A stretch of 64,000 bases of DNA from Microbacterium horticulturae (GCF_029094505.1 NZ_CP119108.1:1612001-1676000); one strand, 5' to 3'; shown: positions 52,923 to 62,437, counted from the first letter of the stretch. Numbers and translations are program-made. The notes: a model not told the origin generated them from the sequence alone.

Positions 52923-54119
52923 CTACGAAGCGGCTTGCGAGGGCTCCTGCTCGTCTTGCAGGGAGGCCACAAAGGCATCAGCGATGATCTGTGTCGTCTC
53001 TGCAAGCTGCCAGGGGCGCGCACCCAGCTCGGCGAGGGTCTCACCGATCGTCTGTGCGGTGGCCGGCGTGGGCGGCTGCCAGCTGATGCGCCGCAGCAAT
53101 TCGGGCGTGAGCAGGTTCTCCGTCGGCATGTTGAGCTCTTCCGCGCGGGCGGCCACCGCGGGGCGCGCGTGCGCGATGCGACGTGCCGCCTCGGGGTTGC
53201 GGTCCTTCCAGGCGCGCACGGGCGGCAGACCGTCGCCGGGAACGCGTTCCAGGGGGAGATCGGATGCCGCGCGGCCGCGTTCGATCGCCTGCCACCAGCG
53301 GTCCAGCTCGGTGCGACTGGCGCGACCGGTGAAGTCCTTGAGCGCGGCCAGCTCGCCCTTCGAGCGCGGATCGGCGCGGAGGGCGGCGACGAGAGAGCGG
53401 TCGGGCACGAGGCGGCCGGGGGAGACGTCCTTTTCACGCGCGAAGTCCTCACGCGCGGTCCACAGCTCACGCGCGATGGCGAAGGCGCGGCGCCCGCGGA
53501 CGGTGTGCAAGCCGCTGAGGCGTCGCCACGGGTCCTCGCGCGTCGGCTTGGGCGGGCGGGCGAGTTCGGCGGCGAACTCCTGCTGAGCGATGTCGGTCTT
53601 GCCCGCGTCTGCGAGCTCCTTCTCGAGGGCGTCGCGCGCGTCGATGAGGTATTCGACGTCGAGCGCCGCATATTCGAGCCAGGGCTGGGGCAGCGGCCGG
53701 GTCGACCAGTCGGCGGCCGAGTGCTCCTTGGCAAGGGTGATGCCGAGGGTGTCTTCCACGACGGCGCCGAGTCCGACGTGCGCGTGGCCGAGCAGACGGG
53801 CGGCCAGCTCGGTGTCGAAGATCACCGGGGGGACGAGCTCGAGCTCTCGGAGCGAGGGCAGGTCCTGGCTGGCGGCGTGCAGCACCCACTCTTCGCCGCC
53901 GATCGCCGCCTGCAGAGGATGCAGGTCGCCGATGGCCGGCGGATCGAAGAGGAACACGCCGGCATCTCGGCGGAAGACCTGCACGAGGTAGGCGCGCTGC
54001 GAGTAGCGATAGCCGGACGCCCGTTCGACATCCACGCCGACCGGACCGGTGCCGGCCGCGAGGGCGTCGGAGGCCTCTCGCAGCGCCTTCGCATCAGAGA
54101 GCACCTCGTAATCAGTCAC
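52923..54119 (-). CDS. Ribonuclease D-like 3'-5' exonuclease with HRDC domain
   Basis: This protein has 398 residues. The DEDD exonuclease domain shows GPVGVDVERASGYRYSQRAY (Asp and Glu of motif I), WVLHAASQDLPSLRELEL (motif II) and WLEYAALDVEYLIDARDAL (motif III). The C-terminal HRDC region contains LKDFTGRASRTELDRWWQAI. The usual DTE of motif I is DVE, which keeps the metal ligands. It probably processes tRNA or degrades RNA. The start overlaps the DUF3000 stop by 8 bases. Confidence 0.88.
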   Translation of the reverse strand: MTDYEVLSDAKALREASDALAAGTGPVGVDVERASGYRYSQRAYLVQVFRRDAGVFLFDPPAIGDLHPLQAAIGGEEWVLHAASQDLPSLRELELVPPVIFDTELAARLLGHAHVGLGAVVEDTLGITLAKEHSAADWSTRPLPQPWLEYAALDVEYLIDARDALEKELADAGKTDIAQQEFAAELARPPKPTREDPWRRLSGLHTVRGRRAFAIARELWTAREDFAREKDVSPGRLVPDRSLVAALRADPRSKGELAALKDFTGRASRTELDRWWQAIERGRAASDLPLERVPGDGLPPVRAWKDRNPEAARRIAHARPAVAARAEELNMPTENLLTPELLRRISWQPPTPATAQTIGETLAELGARPWQLAETTQIIADAFVASLQDEQEPSQAAS

Positions 54120-54696
54120 GCGTCATCCTCCGCGCCGTGAAGACTTCGATGCCCTCCGACCCCGGCGGAAGCCCGGCGAGCATGCACACGAGTTCGGCCC
54201 ATGCCTGCACGTGACCGCTCGGAGATCCCTCCGGCGACCACGACGCCCGCAACTCGATCTGCGATCCATCGCCTTCGGCGGCCAGCGAGCCGAATCCGCG
54301 GGACAGCGTCTTCGTCGCCGTCCCGGCCTCGGCGTGGTACGCCGCGTCGTGTGACGCGAGCGCATCGAGCAGCCATGACCAGGCGACGTCGGCCAGCAGC
54401 GGATCGCTGCCGATCTCGGGCTCCAGGGGAGCCTGTGCAAAACTCACGATACGCCATGGACCGCCCCACGCCTCGGGCGCGTCGGGATCATGCAAGAGCA
54501 CGAAGCGTCCGGTGCCGTAGCGCGATTCGCCTTCTTCACCGTCCTCGGGACGCACGTCGGCCGACAGTGCGAGCGCATGCGGCGCCAGCCCACCGGGTGC
54601 GGCGATCTCGCGAACGACGAGATCGCTTCGGAAAGCCAGTGCGCGCACCTCGGCGGCAGCCCGCTCGAAAGGCCTGGAGGGTCCGGGGTCAGCCAC
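54112..54696 (-). CDS. DUF3000 conserved protein
   Basis: This 194-residue actinobacterial protein contains AAAEVRALAFRSDLVVREIA, RFVLLHDPDAPEAWGGPWRI and ADVAWSWLLDALASHDAAYH. It always neighbours an RNase D gene, and its function is unknown. The GTG at 54696 is the chosen start; no clear Shine-Dalgarno sequence is visible, so it may be near-leaderless. Confidence 0.85.
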   Translation of the reverse strand: MADPGPSRPFERAAAEVRALAFRSDLVVREIAAPGGLAPHALALSADVRPEDGEEGESRYGTGRFVLLHDPDAPEAWGGPWRIVSFAQAPLEPEIGSDPLLADVAWSWLLDALASHDAAYHAEAGTATKTLSRGFGSLAAEGDGSQIELRASWSPEGSPSGHVQAWAELVCMLAGLPPGSEGIEVFTARRMTRD

Positions 54697-54721
54697 GCGG
54701 ACAGACTAGAGTGAACCTTCG

Positions 54722-55933
54722 ATGAAGCACTCCAGGCGCGCCGTACCGCGTGCGGCAACACCGAGCACCCGGATCGGCCTGCGGGCCGCCGTCGCCGCAT
54801 TGGCGGGTGCGCTGGCCGCCGTGTCCGCCGTGTGGGCGCTCGTATCGCTGCAGGTCGTGCGCCGCATCGTCACCCCGCCGTCCCGGCGCATCCCCGACAC
54901 GAAGATCGTCGGCGTCGACCTGGCCGCACAGACCATCACGCTGCAGCGCACGCCCGACACCGAGCTGCCCGGGCGGTACGGCCTGTTCACCAGCGGCTCC
55001 GAGCCGTACGTGAAGCTCGGCACCGTGCTCAGCGCCGATGCGTCGACCGTCAAGCGCAAGCTGCTGACCGAGATCGGTCCCGACAGCACGCTGTCTGCGG
55101 TGGGCGCCTTCAGCGGGTGGTACTACGACAAGCCCGAGCAGCTGCACCTGCCCTTCACCAGTGAGCTCATCGGCTCGGCGGTGGGGCCCTGCCCGGCTTG
55201 GCTCTTCGAGGCGGTGGATGCCACGACCTGGGTCATCCAGGTGCACGGACGCGGTACGACCCGGGCGGAATGCCTTCGTGCGGTCCCACTGCTGCATGCC
55301 CTCGGTCTGTCGGTGCTCGTCGTCTCCTACCGCAACGACGGCGACGCCCCGCGCACCGGCGGCGGCACCTATGCACTGGGCACGACGGAATGGCGCGATG
55401 TGGAGGCGGCCATCGCGTTCGCGCGCCGCCGCGGCGCCGAGCGCGTGCTCCTGATGGGCTGGTCGATGGGGGGAGCGGTCGTTCTCCAGACCGCCCTGAA
55501 CTCCGCCCACGCCGACGCTATCTGCGGTCTGATCCTCGAATCGCCGGTCGTCGACTGGCGGGTGGTGCTCGGCTTCCAGGCGGGCCAGCTGCATCTCCCA
55601 TACCCGGTCACCGAGCTGGCGCTGGGCGCGCTGCAGACAGGGTGGGGACGGCCGATGACGCACGCCGGAGGCATCTCGCTGGACTCACTCGACATCGTCG
55701 CGCGGGCGGGGGAGCTGCGGCATCCCATCCTGATCCTGCACAGCGACGATGACGGGTTCGTCCCCTCCGACGCATCGCATGCGCTGGCCGATGCGCGCCC
55801 CGACCTGGTCGAGCTGCACGTGTTCCAGGTCGCCCGGCACACGAAGCTGTGGAACTACGACCCCGAGCGCTGGTCGAGCGCCATCCGGGAATGGCTGACC
55901 CGCCACGACCTGGTCGCGGCGGGTCAGCACTGA
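54722..55933 (+). CDS. Membrane-anchored alpha/beta hydrolase
   Basis: This hydrolase has 403 residues. An N-terminal membrane helix (AAVAALAGALAAVSAVWALV) anchors it. The nucleophile elbow is GWSMGGAVV with the Ser, the acid is Asp in LHSDDDGFVP, and the base is His in VARHTKLWNYD. The oxyanion region has VIQVHGRGTTRAECLRAVP. The substrate is unknown; it resembles membrane-associated esterases or lysophospholipases of actinobacteria. It is divergent from the DUF3000 gene. Confidence 0.82.
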   Translation: MKHSRRAVPRAATPSTRIGLRAAVAALAGALAAVSAVWALVSLQVVRRIVTPPSRRIPDTKIVGVDLAAQTITLQRTPDTELPGRYGLFTSGSEPYVKLGTVLSADASTVKRKLLTEIGPDSTLSAVGAFSGWYYDKPEQLHLPFTSELIGSAVGPCPAWLFEAVDATTWVIQVHGRGTTRAECLRAVPLLHALGLSVLVVSYRNDGDAPRTGGGTYALGTTEWRDVEAAIAFARRRGAERVLLMGWSMGGAVVLQTALNSAHADAICGLILESPVVDWRVVLGFQAGQLHLPYPVTELALGALQTGWGRPMTHAGGISLDSLDIVARAGELRHPILILHSDDDGFVPSDASHALADARPDLVELHVFQVARHTKLWNYDPERWSSAIREWLTRHDLVAAGQH

Positions 55934-55952
55934 TTCGGCGTCGAGGCCGGAC

Positions 55953-56393
55953 TCAGACGGCGGTGAGCGCGCGCACCTGGCGCTGCGCGCGCACCAGCAT
56001 GCCGGTCATTCCGGCGATGCGCAGCGGCGAGACGGCGCGGGTGATGCCGAGGCTCTGCGGGTAGTCGCTCGGGATCGCCAGCACCTCGTCGGCCGTCAGA
56101 CCGTTGATGCCCTGCACGAGGATGCTCGCGAAGCCCCGTGTCGTGGGGGCTTCTTCGGGCGCGGTGGCGTGCAGGACCACGGTCTTGTCGTCGGCCACCT
56201 CTGCGGCGATGAACACCGGCGACTGGCACTCGGCGACTCGCTCGTACTGGTCGGGGTTCGCGGCGAAGTCGTCGGGCACCGGCGGCAGCTCACGGGAGAA
56301 CTCCAGCAGCAGCTGCAGTCGCTCGTGTTCGTCGAGCTCGAGGAATTCGTCGCGGATCTCGGCGAGAGTGTCCGGCGTGTGAAGTACGGTCAT
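55953..56393 (-). CDS. sufE: SufE-family sulfur acceptor
   Basis: This SufE-like protein has 146 residues. The sulfur-accepting Cys56 is in RVAECQSPVFIAAEV. The C-terminal block has ALTADEVLAIPSDY-type sequence (here GLTADEVLAIPSDYPQSLGI). It hands persulfide sulfur from a cysteine desulfurase to the SUF machinery. The ATG at 56393 is preferred over 56402 by ribosome-binding-site spacing; both encode the same domain. The rhodanese gene immediately upstream suggests shared sulfur handling. Confidence 0.9.
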   Translation of the reverse strand: MTVLHTPDTLAEIRDEFLELDEHERLQLLLEFSRELPPVPDDFAANPDQYERVAECQSPVFIAAEVADDKTVVLHATAPEEAPTTRGFASILVQGINGLTADEVLAIPSDYPQSLGITRAVSPLRIAGMTGMLVRAQRQVRALTAV

Positions 56394-56416
56394 CCCCGCC
56401 ATTCTCCCACGCTCGC

Positions 56417-57322
56417 TCAGCGCGTGGCCGGGACGTCACCCGGCTCGGAGCCGGCGACGATCGGCACCCGGACCGACGAGCCCCACTCCGTCCACGAGCC
56501 GTCGTAGTTGCGCACGTCCTGGAAGCCCAGCAGGTGCTGCAGGACGAACCAGGTGTGGCTCGAGCGCTCACCGATGCGGCAGTATGCGATGACCTCGTCG
56601 CCCTCGGACAGTCCGATCTCGTCGCGATAGATGGCGTCGAGCTCCGCACGCGACTTGAACGTGCCGTCATCGGCCACGGCGCGCTTCCACGGCACGCTCT
56701 TGGCGGTCGGGATGTGGCCACCGCGCAGCGAGCTCTCCTGCGGGTACTCGGGCATGTGGGTGCGCTCGCCTGAGTACTCCTCGGGGGAGCGCACGTCGAT
56801 CAGCGGCTTGCCCAGGTGCACGAGGACGTCCTCGCGGAATGCGCGCAGCACGCTGTCGTCGCGTTCGACGACCGGGTACTCGGTCTGGGCACGCTGGCGC
56901 ACCTCGGTGGTGATTTCGCGACCCTGCGCGATCCACAGATCACGGCCACCGTCGAGCAGACGCACGTCCTCGTGGCCGAACAGCGAGAACACCCAGAGGG
57001 CATAGGCGGCCCACCAGTTGTTCTTGTCGCCGTAGACGACGATCGTGTCGTCGCGGCTGATGCCCTTGCGGCTGAGCAGCTTCGCAAAGCCCTCGCCGTC
57101 GAGGTAATCGCGGACGACCTCGTCGTTCAGCTCGGTGTGCCAGTCGACCTTGACCGCGCCGGGAATGTGGCCGGTCTCGTAGAGGAGCACGTCTTCGTCG
57201 GATTCCACCACGACCAGCCCAGGTTCGCCCAGGTGCTCCTGCAGCCAGTCCGGCGTGACAAGTCGCGACGGGTCGGCGTACTCGGTGAACTTCTCGGATG
57301 ACGTGTCGAATTCGACGGCCAT
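56417..57322 (-). CDS. sseA: Sulfurtransferase (tandem rhodanese)
   Basis: This two-rhodanese-domain protein has 301 residues. The N-terminal domain (about 20-150) lacks a Cys and is structural. The C-terminal domain has the active-site Cys248 in [16 protein letters not shown], a thiosulfate-sulfurtransferase-type loop. [13 protein letters not shown] and DGSWTEWG are typical. It is probably the sulfur donor for the downstream sufE product. It is divergent from zapE. Confidence 0.92.
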   Translation of the reverse strand: MAVEFDTSSEKFTEYADPSRLVTPDWLQEHLGEPGLVVVESDEDVLLYETGHIPGAVKVDWHTELNDEVVRDYLDGEGFAKLLSRKGISRDDTIVVYGDKNNWWAAYALWVFSLFGHEDVRLLDGGRDLWIAQGREITTEVRQRAQTEYPVVERDDSVLRAFREDVLVHLGKPLIDVRSPEEYSGERTHMPEYPQESSLRGGHIPTAKSVPWKRAVADDGTFKSRAELDAIYRDEIGLSEGDEVIAYCRIGERSSHTWFVLQHLLGFQDVRNYDGSWTEWGSSVRVPIVAGSEPGDVPATR

Positions 57323-57475
57323 GGTGGCTCCTCAGATGAAGGCGGTCGGGTGCGACGGCGTAGTCTTGAAGCCGTCGTTTTCGACATTAGCCGTCCATAC
57401 CGGCGCCGCATCCTTTCGTTCACACTCCGTCATGTTCGGTCGCAATCCGACACGATCGACGGCCGGGAGACACCC

Positions 57476-58489
57476 ATGACCATCGTGCACTTGGCCGATC
57501 GCGTCCCTGAGATGACGGGGGCCGAGATGGTCGCCGCGCTCGTGCCGCCGCCCCAGTTCGAGAGCGCCACGTTCGACACCTATCGTCCCGATGCCGCGTA
57601 TCCGTCGCAGCAGGGTGCCAAGGAGCTGCTGCAGGCGTTCAGCACACCGGGCGCGCCGGTGGTCAAGGGCGGTCTCTTCCGCCGCGCGAAGAAGGCACCG
57701 CCGGTCAAGCCGGGGGTCTACCTCGACGGGGGCTTCGGCGTCGGCAAGACGCACCTGCTCGCTGCCGTGTTCCACGCCATGCCGGCCCGACGCAAGTACT
57801 TCGGATCGTTCATCGAGTACACGGCACTGGTGGGCGCGCTGGGCTATCAGAAGACGGTCGAGCTGTTCCGCGGATCGCAACTGCTGTGCATCGACGAGTT
57901 CGAGCTCGACGATCCCGGTGACACGATGGTCATGACCCGGCTGCTCGGCGAGCTCGTCACCTCCGGAACGAAGCTGGCGGCGACATCCAACACCCCGCCC
58001 AACGCGCTCGGGGAGGGGCGGTTCGCCGCGCAGGACTTCCTGCGCGAGATCCAGGCGATGTCCGACAGCTTCCAGACCGTGCGCATCGATGGCACCGACT
58101 ACCGGCAACGCGCGGTCGACGGCACCGCCCCGGCGCTGGGCGAAGCCGAGTACGAGCGGATGATGGTGGATGCCGCAACCGCCGGCACGGCGTCGGACGA
58201 CGACTTCACGGGTCTGGTCGCGCATCTGGCGCGCGTGCACCCGTCGCGGTACATCCGGCTCATCGACGGCGTGGACGTCATCGGGCTCCGCGACGTCGTG
58301 CAACTGGACGATCAGTCGGCAGCGTTGCGCTTCGTGGCGTTCGTGGACCGGGCGTACGACGCGCAGATCCCGATCCGGGCGACCGGCCATGCTCTCAGCG
58401 ATGTGTTCAGTGGAGAGATGCTCGCCGGCGGCTACCGCAAGAAGTACCTGCGCGCGGTGTCACGGCTGATCGCTCTGACGACCTCCTGA
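57476..58489 (+). CDS. zapE: AFG1-like ATPase ZapE
   Basis: This 337-residue ATPase of the AFG1/ZapE family has Walker A as DGGFGVGKTHLLAAVF (Lys91-Thr92), Walker B as LLCIDEFELDDPGD, and sensor residues in AATSNTPPNALGEGRFAAQD. ZapE acts at the division site in Escherichia coli; its actinobacterial role is not established. The ATG at 57476 follows GGGAGA. The frame extends upstream to 57350, but that part has no ribosome binding site and overlaps the divergent sseA promoter. Confidence 0.88.
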   Translation: MTIVHLADRVPEMTGAEMVAALVPPPQFESATFDTYRPDAAYPSQQGAKELLQAFSTPGAPVVKGGLFRRAKKAPPVKPGVYLDGGFGVGKTHLLAAVFHAMPARRKYFGSFIEYTALVGALGYQKTVELFRGSQLLCIDEFELDDPGDTMVMTRLLGELVTSGTKLAATSNTPPNALGEGRFAAQDFLREIQAMSDSFQTVRIDGTDYRQRAVDGTAPALGEAEYERMMVDAATAGTASDDDFTGLVAHLARVHPSRYIRLIDGVDVIGLRDVVQLDDQSAALRFVAFVDRAYDAQIPIRATGHALSDVFSGEMLAGGYRKKYLRAVSRLIALTTS

Positions 58490-58496
58490 GCCGGCC

Positions 58497-58543
58497 GAAA
58501 CGTGTTGTTCACACGACGCACGATCCCGTAACACCGAGGAAAC
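58497..58543 (+). promoter_or_regulatory. GlnR-like box upstream of amt
   Basis: GTAAC (58528-58532), a 6-base spacer, then GAAAC (58539-58543) is a perfect GlnR pair. Upstream, GAAAC (58497-58501) with a 6-base spacer and TTCAC (58508-58512) is a weaker pair. The perfect pair ends 45 bases before the amt ATG. Confidence 0.65.
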
Positions 58544-58588
58544 GTTCTGCGGAGACGGCGGTAACCTGCCGCGCGGAGACTGTCCGCC

Positions 58589-59902
58589 ATGGACAGCGGA
58601 AACCTTGCGTGGTATCTCACCGCGACGGCCCTGGTGCTCGTGATGACACCCGGCGTCGCCTTCTTCTACGGCGGCCTCGTGCGCGCCAAGAGCGTCGTGA
58701 GCATGATGATGCTCAGCTTCGGCGCCATGGGCCTGGTCGGGGTGCTGTGGATCTGTTACGGGTTCAATCTGCAGAACGTCTCCACCGGGTGGATCGGCAT
58801 GGCCGGCAACCCGTTCACGAACTTCGCCCTGGCTGACACGATCAACGCGGCGGACGCGAATGATCAGCTGGCGGGCGTCGCCTACGGCGCGACGTTCGCG
58901 ATCATCACGGTTGCACTGATCTCGGGCGCGATTGCCGATCGCGCCAAATTCGGGGCGTGGATGCTGTTCGTCGCACTGTTCGCGACCCTGGACTACTTTC
59001 TCGTCGCGGGCTGGGTCTGGGGCGCCGACGGCTGGATCATGAACCTCGGTACGAACCTGGGGCTCTCGGCCAACGTCATCGACTACGCGGGCGGCACGGC
59101 CGTGCACATCAATGCGGGTGCCGCCGCCCTGGCGCTGTCGATCGTGCTGGGCAAGCGTGTCGGCTTCGGCAAGCAGCTCAACCGCCCGCACAACGTGCCG
59201 CTCGTGCTGATCGGCGCCGCGCTGCTCTGGTTCGGCTGGTTCGGGTTCAACGGGGGAGCGGCCGCGCTCGGGGACGGCATCGCAGGTGAGGGGTCGCAGG
59301 TCGGTCTCATCATCCTGAACACGCTGGGGGCGACAGCCGCGGCGATCCTCGGCTGGCTCGTGGCAGAGAAGCTCAAGACCGGCAAGGCGACCTCGGTGGG
59401 CGCGGCGTCTGGTGCGGTCGCGGGTCTGGTCGCCATCACTCCGAGCTGTGCCAATCTCGCGCCCGGGTGGGCGATCGTCCTGGGTCTGGTCGCCGGAGCG
59501 GTCTGTGCCATCGCCGTGGAGCTGAAATGGCGCCTGGGCTTCGACGACTCGCTCGACGTCGTCGGTGTACACCTCGTGGGCGGTCTCATCGGCACGCTCT
59601 ACCTCGGCTTCTTCGCAACCGGGACGGGGCTGTTCACCGGCGGCAACGCCGATCAGCTGATCGTTCAGGCGATCGCGGCGGTCTCGGTTCTGGTCTACTC
59701 CTTCGTCGTGGCGCTGATCATCGGCTGGGGCATCCAGAAGACGATGGGCTTCCGGATTCGGAGCGAAGACGAGCTCGCCGGGGTCGACACGGTCGTGCAC
59801 GGCGAGAGCGGCTACGAATTCCCCGAGGAGGGCGTCAGCACCGGTCCCGTGCCGGTACTGATCCCCGTGGCCGAGCCGGAACCGGAGAAGGTGCTCAGCT
59901 GA
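58589..59902 (+). CDS. amt: Ammonium transporter
   Basis: This AmtB/Rh-type channel has 437 residues and about 11 membrane helices. It begins in an outside N-terminus NLAWYLTATALVLVMTPGVA. The twin His of the pore are in DYAGGTAVHINAGAAALAL and DVVGVHLVGGLIGTL. The phenylalanine gate and the ammonium site are in helices 3-6. An acidic cytoplasmic tail follows. No glnK/glnD genes follow, unlike many actinobacteria. A GlnR-like box upstream implies nitrogen control. Confidence 0.95.
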   Translation: MDSGNLAWYLTATALVLVMTPGVAFFYGGLVRAKSVVSMMMLSFGAMGLVGVLWICYGFNLQNVSTGWIGMAGNPFTNFALADTINAADANDQLAGVAYGATFAIITVALISGAIADRAKFGAWMLFVALFATLDYFLVAGWVWGADGWIMNLGTNLGLSANVIDYAGGTAVHINAGAAALALSIVLGKRVGFGKQLNRPHNVPLVLIGAALLWFGWFGFNGGAAALGDGIAGEGSQVGLIILNTLGATAAAILGWLVAEKLKTGKATSVGAASGAVAGLVAITPSCANLAPGWAIVLGLVAGAVCAIAVELKWRLGFDDSLDVVGVHLVGGLIGTLYLGFFATGTGLFTGGNADQLIVQAIAAVSVLVYSFVVALIIGWGIQKTMGFRIRSEDELAGVDTVVHGESGYEFPEEGVSTGPVPVLIPVAEPEPEKVLS

Positions 59903-59922
59903 CCGATGGATAGGGTGACCGG

Positions 59923-60464
59923 GTGTGCTCTGAACCCGGCATCCTCTCCCGCTTCCTCGGGCTGCTGCGCCCTTCCGCACCTTCCACGGACCGACGCCGT
60001 CCGACCCCGCCCGGGTCGGACGGCGTCGACGCGTCGGAGCTTTCGCCAGGGAGGCTCGGCGCGGCGGCGACGGTCGAGATCACCCCGCCGCGGGCGGACG
60101 GGCTGCGCATCACGTACTCTCCGCAGATCGACGGAGACCCGGACGCCGGCGAGGGACGTGGGTGCCCTACGCGGAGCACGACGGGCGCGGCAAAGATCGC
60201 CCGGTGCTCGTGATCGGCCGGCGCGACGTCGACACCGTGTACGCCGTGAAGCTGACCAGCAAGTCGCATGACGGCGATCGCGACTTCCTGCCGATCGGGC
60301 CCGGCCCGTGGGACGGCCAGGGGCGCCCTTCGTGGATAGATGTCGATCAGGTGTATCTCGTGCACCGAGACGGGATGCGCCGCGAGGCCGCCGCGCTCGA
60401 CGGCGAGCGGTTCGCGCGTGTGGCGGCACAGCTGCACAAGCGCTACGGGTGGGAGCTGGGCTGA
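59923..60464 (+). pseudogene. PemK/MazF-family gene with a frameshift
   Basis: Two frames together spell one actinobacterial PemK/MazF-type protein. The first (GTG at 59923) gives a variable N-terminus and RITYSPQIDGDPDAGE. The second, in another frame, begins at ACGTGGGTG (60156) with TWVPYAEHDGRGKDRPVLVI and runs to the end, ALDGERFARVAAQLHKRYGW. Around 60154 the codons that normally join them (GE-x-x-TW) have lost about 7 bases, leaving only GG. The toxin-fold part is therefore not read in one frame. Translation from the GTG at 60162 would lack the first beta strand. Loss of function, assembly error or a real frameshift are all possible. Confidence 0.7.
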
Positions 60465-60521
60465 GACGGACCCAGCGAGGTCGGCGGCGCGAGAACCGCT
60501 GCGCTGTCAACCGCGGCGTCC

Positions 60522-60553
60522 TATGCTGAGACCACAAGTCCGACCAGTGGTCT
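60522..60553 (+). promoter_or_regulatory. Promoter with candidate TetR operator
   Basis: TATGCT at 60522-60527 is a -10 candidate. Just after it, AGACCAC (60529-60535) and GTGGTCT (60547-60553) form an inverted repeat with an 11-base spacer, ending before the ribosome binding site GGAGG. Repression by the TetR gene of the same operon is inferred. Confidence 0.55.
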
Positions 60554-60563
60554 GGAGGTCGTC

Positions 60564-61742
60564 ATGAAAACGCTGATCGTCGGTGCCGGCATCGCGGGTC
60601 CCGCTCTTGCCTACTGGCTGCGTCGTGCCGGTCACGAGGTCACGCTCGTCGAGAAGGCGCCGGAGTTGCGCAGCGGCGGCTACCTCATCGACTTCTGGGG
60701 CGCGGGGTTCGAGATCGCCGACGCGATGGGTCTCGCTCCGCGCCTGCTCGACGAGGGATATGTCCTCTCCGAAGCGCGCGACGTGGATGACGAGGGGCGT
60801 GTTCGTGCGACGGTCGACCCCACGCGTCTGGCGGGTTTCGTGGGCGGACGGTACATCAGCATCGTCCGCAGCGCTCTCGCTCGCGCCCTTTACGAGAGCC
60901 TGGACGACGGCGTCGAGCTGATTCTCGGCGACACGGTGGCTGCGATGGCTGACCGTGGCACGCATGTCGACGTCGAGTTCACGCACAGCGCGCCGGGTCG
61001 GTTCGACCTGGTGTTCGGTGCTGACGGCCTGCATTCGCGGGTACGCGAACTCGCGTTCGGGCCCGAGCGGCAATTCGAACACGAACTCGGCATCGCCGTC
61101 GCGGCCTTTGATGTGCCCGGCTATCGGCCGCGCGACGAACTCACCGCGGTCATGCACGCCGCCGTCGGTTCGCAGACCGTGCGGGTCGCGCTGCGCGACG
61201 ACGTGACCCTGTTTCTGCTGACGTTCCGCCATGACGGTCCGCTCCCCGATGACATCGAAGCGCAGCGGCAGCTGGTGCGCGTCGCGATGGCGCACTCCGG
61301 CGCGGATACCCCGCGGATCCTCGCGGAGCTTCCGCACGCCCGGACGTTGTATCTCGACCGCGCGAGCCAGATCCGAATGCCGTCATGGAGTCGGGGCCGG
61401 GTCGCTCTGCTGGGCGATGCGGCGGCGTGCCCCTCGCTGCTGGCAGGGCAGGGCGCCGCACTGGCCATGGTCGAGGCGTACATGCTCGCTGTGGAACTGG
61501 TACACAACGCGGGCGACCATACGGCGGCGTTCGAGGCCGCGCAGCGAGGTTTGATGCCCATGGTGGTGGCGAAGCAGAACGGCGCCCGCGGCCTGGGCAC
61601 GGCGTTTGCTCCGCGCACGCGGGGCAAACTCAGGCTGCGCAACACCTTGTTCCGGCTGATGGGCATGCGGCCGGTCGCCGATCTTGTCATGGGCCGCAGC
61701 CTGCGCGACCCCATCGAAGTGCCTGCCTGGCCAGGGGAGTAA
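60564..61742 (+). CDS. FAD-dependent monooxygenase
   Basis: This class A flavoprotein hydroxylase has 392 residues. FAD binding is seen as TLIVGAGIAGPALAYWLRRA, GADGLHSRVRE (DG motif) and GRVALLGDAAACPSLLAGQG. The sequence resembles TetX-like and aromatic-compound hydroxylases, but the substrate is unknown. GGAGG precedes the ATG. The tetR gene follows 2 bases after the stop, giving a self-regulated two-gene operon. Confidence 0.88.
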   Translation: MKTLIVGAGIAGPALAYWLRRAGHEVTLVEKAPELRSGGYLIDFWGAGFEIADAMGLAPRLLDEGYVLSEARDVDDEGRVRATVDPTRLAGFVGGRYISIVRSALARALYESLDDGVELILGDTVAAMADRGTHVDVEFTHSAPGRFDLVFGADGLHSRVRELAFGPERQFEHELGIAVAAFDVPGYRPRDELTAVMHAAVGSQTVRVALRDDVTLFLLTFRHDGPLPDDIEAQRQLVRVAMAHSGADTPRILAELPHARTLYLDRASQIRMPSWSRGRVALLGDAAACPSLLAGQGAALAMVEAYMLAVELVHNAGDHTAAFEAAQRGLMPMVVAKQNGARGLGTAFAPRTRGKLRLRNTLFRLMGMRPVADLVMGRSLRDPIEVPAWPGE

Positions 61743-61744
61743 TC

Positions 61745-62362
61745 GTGCCGCGGCCCCGATTCGATCGCCTCGCTCCCGACCAGCAGGACGCCATCCTGAC
61801 CGCCGCCCTTCGCGAGTTCGCCGCGCATGGCTACGCGGATGCTTCGTTGAACCGCATCATCGTCGCAGCCGGCCTGTCAAAGGGCGCGATGTACTACTAC
61901 TTCGATGACAAGGCCGATCTGTACCTGCACATCGTCGGAACGCAGCTGGGCCGTCTTACCGGCGAGCCGGGAGGCTTCACCCTCTTCCGTGCGACGAGCG
62001 CCGCCGGCTTCTGGTCGGCGTTGGCCGTGGATGCCCTCGCTGCCTTGACGACGCTGTCCACGCTGCCCGAGGTCGCCGCCGTGCTGCGCGACGCCGCCGG
62101 GGGGAGTGGGGCCGCGGTGCTGCGACGTGGACAAGAGGAGTTCGACTCGGCGACCCGGCCGTGGGTGGAGCGGGCGATCCAGCGCGGGCAACAGCTCGGT
62201 GCGGTGCGTGTGGACGTGCCCGTCGAGCTGCTCTGCGCGGTCGCGGGTGCGATGATGCAGGCCATGGACGCGTGGTACCTCACTCGGCGCGACGTCGTGC
62301 GGCCGGATTGTGGGGTCGTGCACGACTTCATCGGGATGCTCCGGCGCGCTCTCGAGCCGTGA
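61745..62362 (+). CDS. TetR-family regulator
   Basis: This 205-residue protein has an N-terminal helix-turn-helix at about 18-60 (AILTAALREFAAHGYADASL, then IIVAAGLSKGAMYYYFDDKA). A helical ligand-binding domain follows. GGGGAG overlaps the stop of the monooxygenase gene. It is likely to control its own operon through the inverted repeat at 60529-60553. The ligand is unknown. Confidence 0.9.
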   Translation: MPRPRFDRLAPDQQDAILTAALREFAAHGYADASLNRIIVAAGLSKGAMYYYFDDKADLYLHIVGTQLGRLTGEPGGFTLFRATSAAGFWSALAVDALAALTTLSTLPEVAAVLRDAAGGSGAAVLRRGQEEFDSATRPWVERAIQRGQQLGAVRVDVPVELLCAVAGAMMQAMDAWYLTRRDVVRPDCGVVHDFIGMLRRALEP

Positions 62363-62437
62363 AGCGGGCACACGGCATCCTCGCGGCTCGCGCCGCATCA
62401 TATCGACGCGGGGCCGCCGAGCCGGTACCGTACGGGG

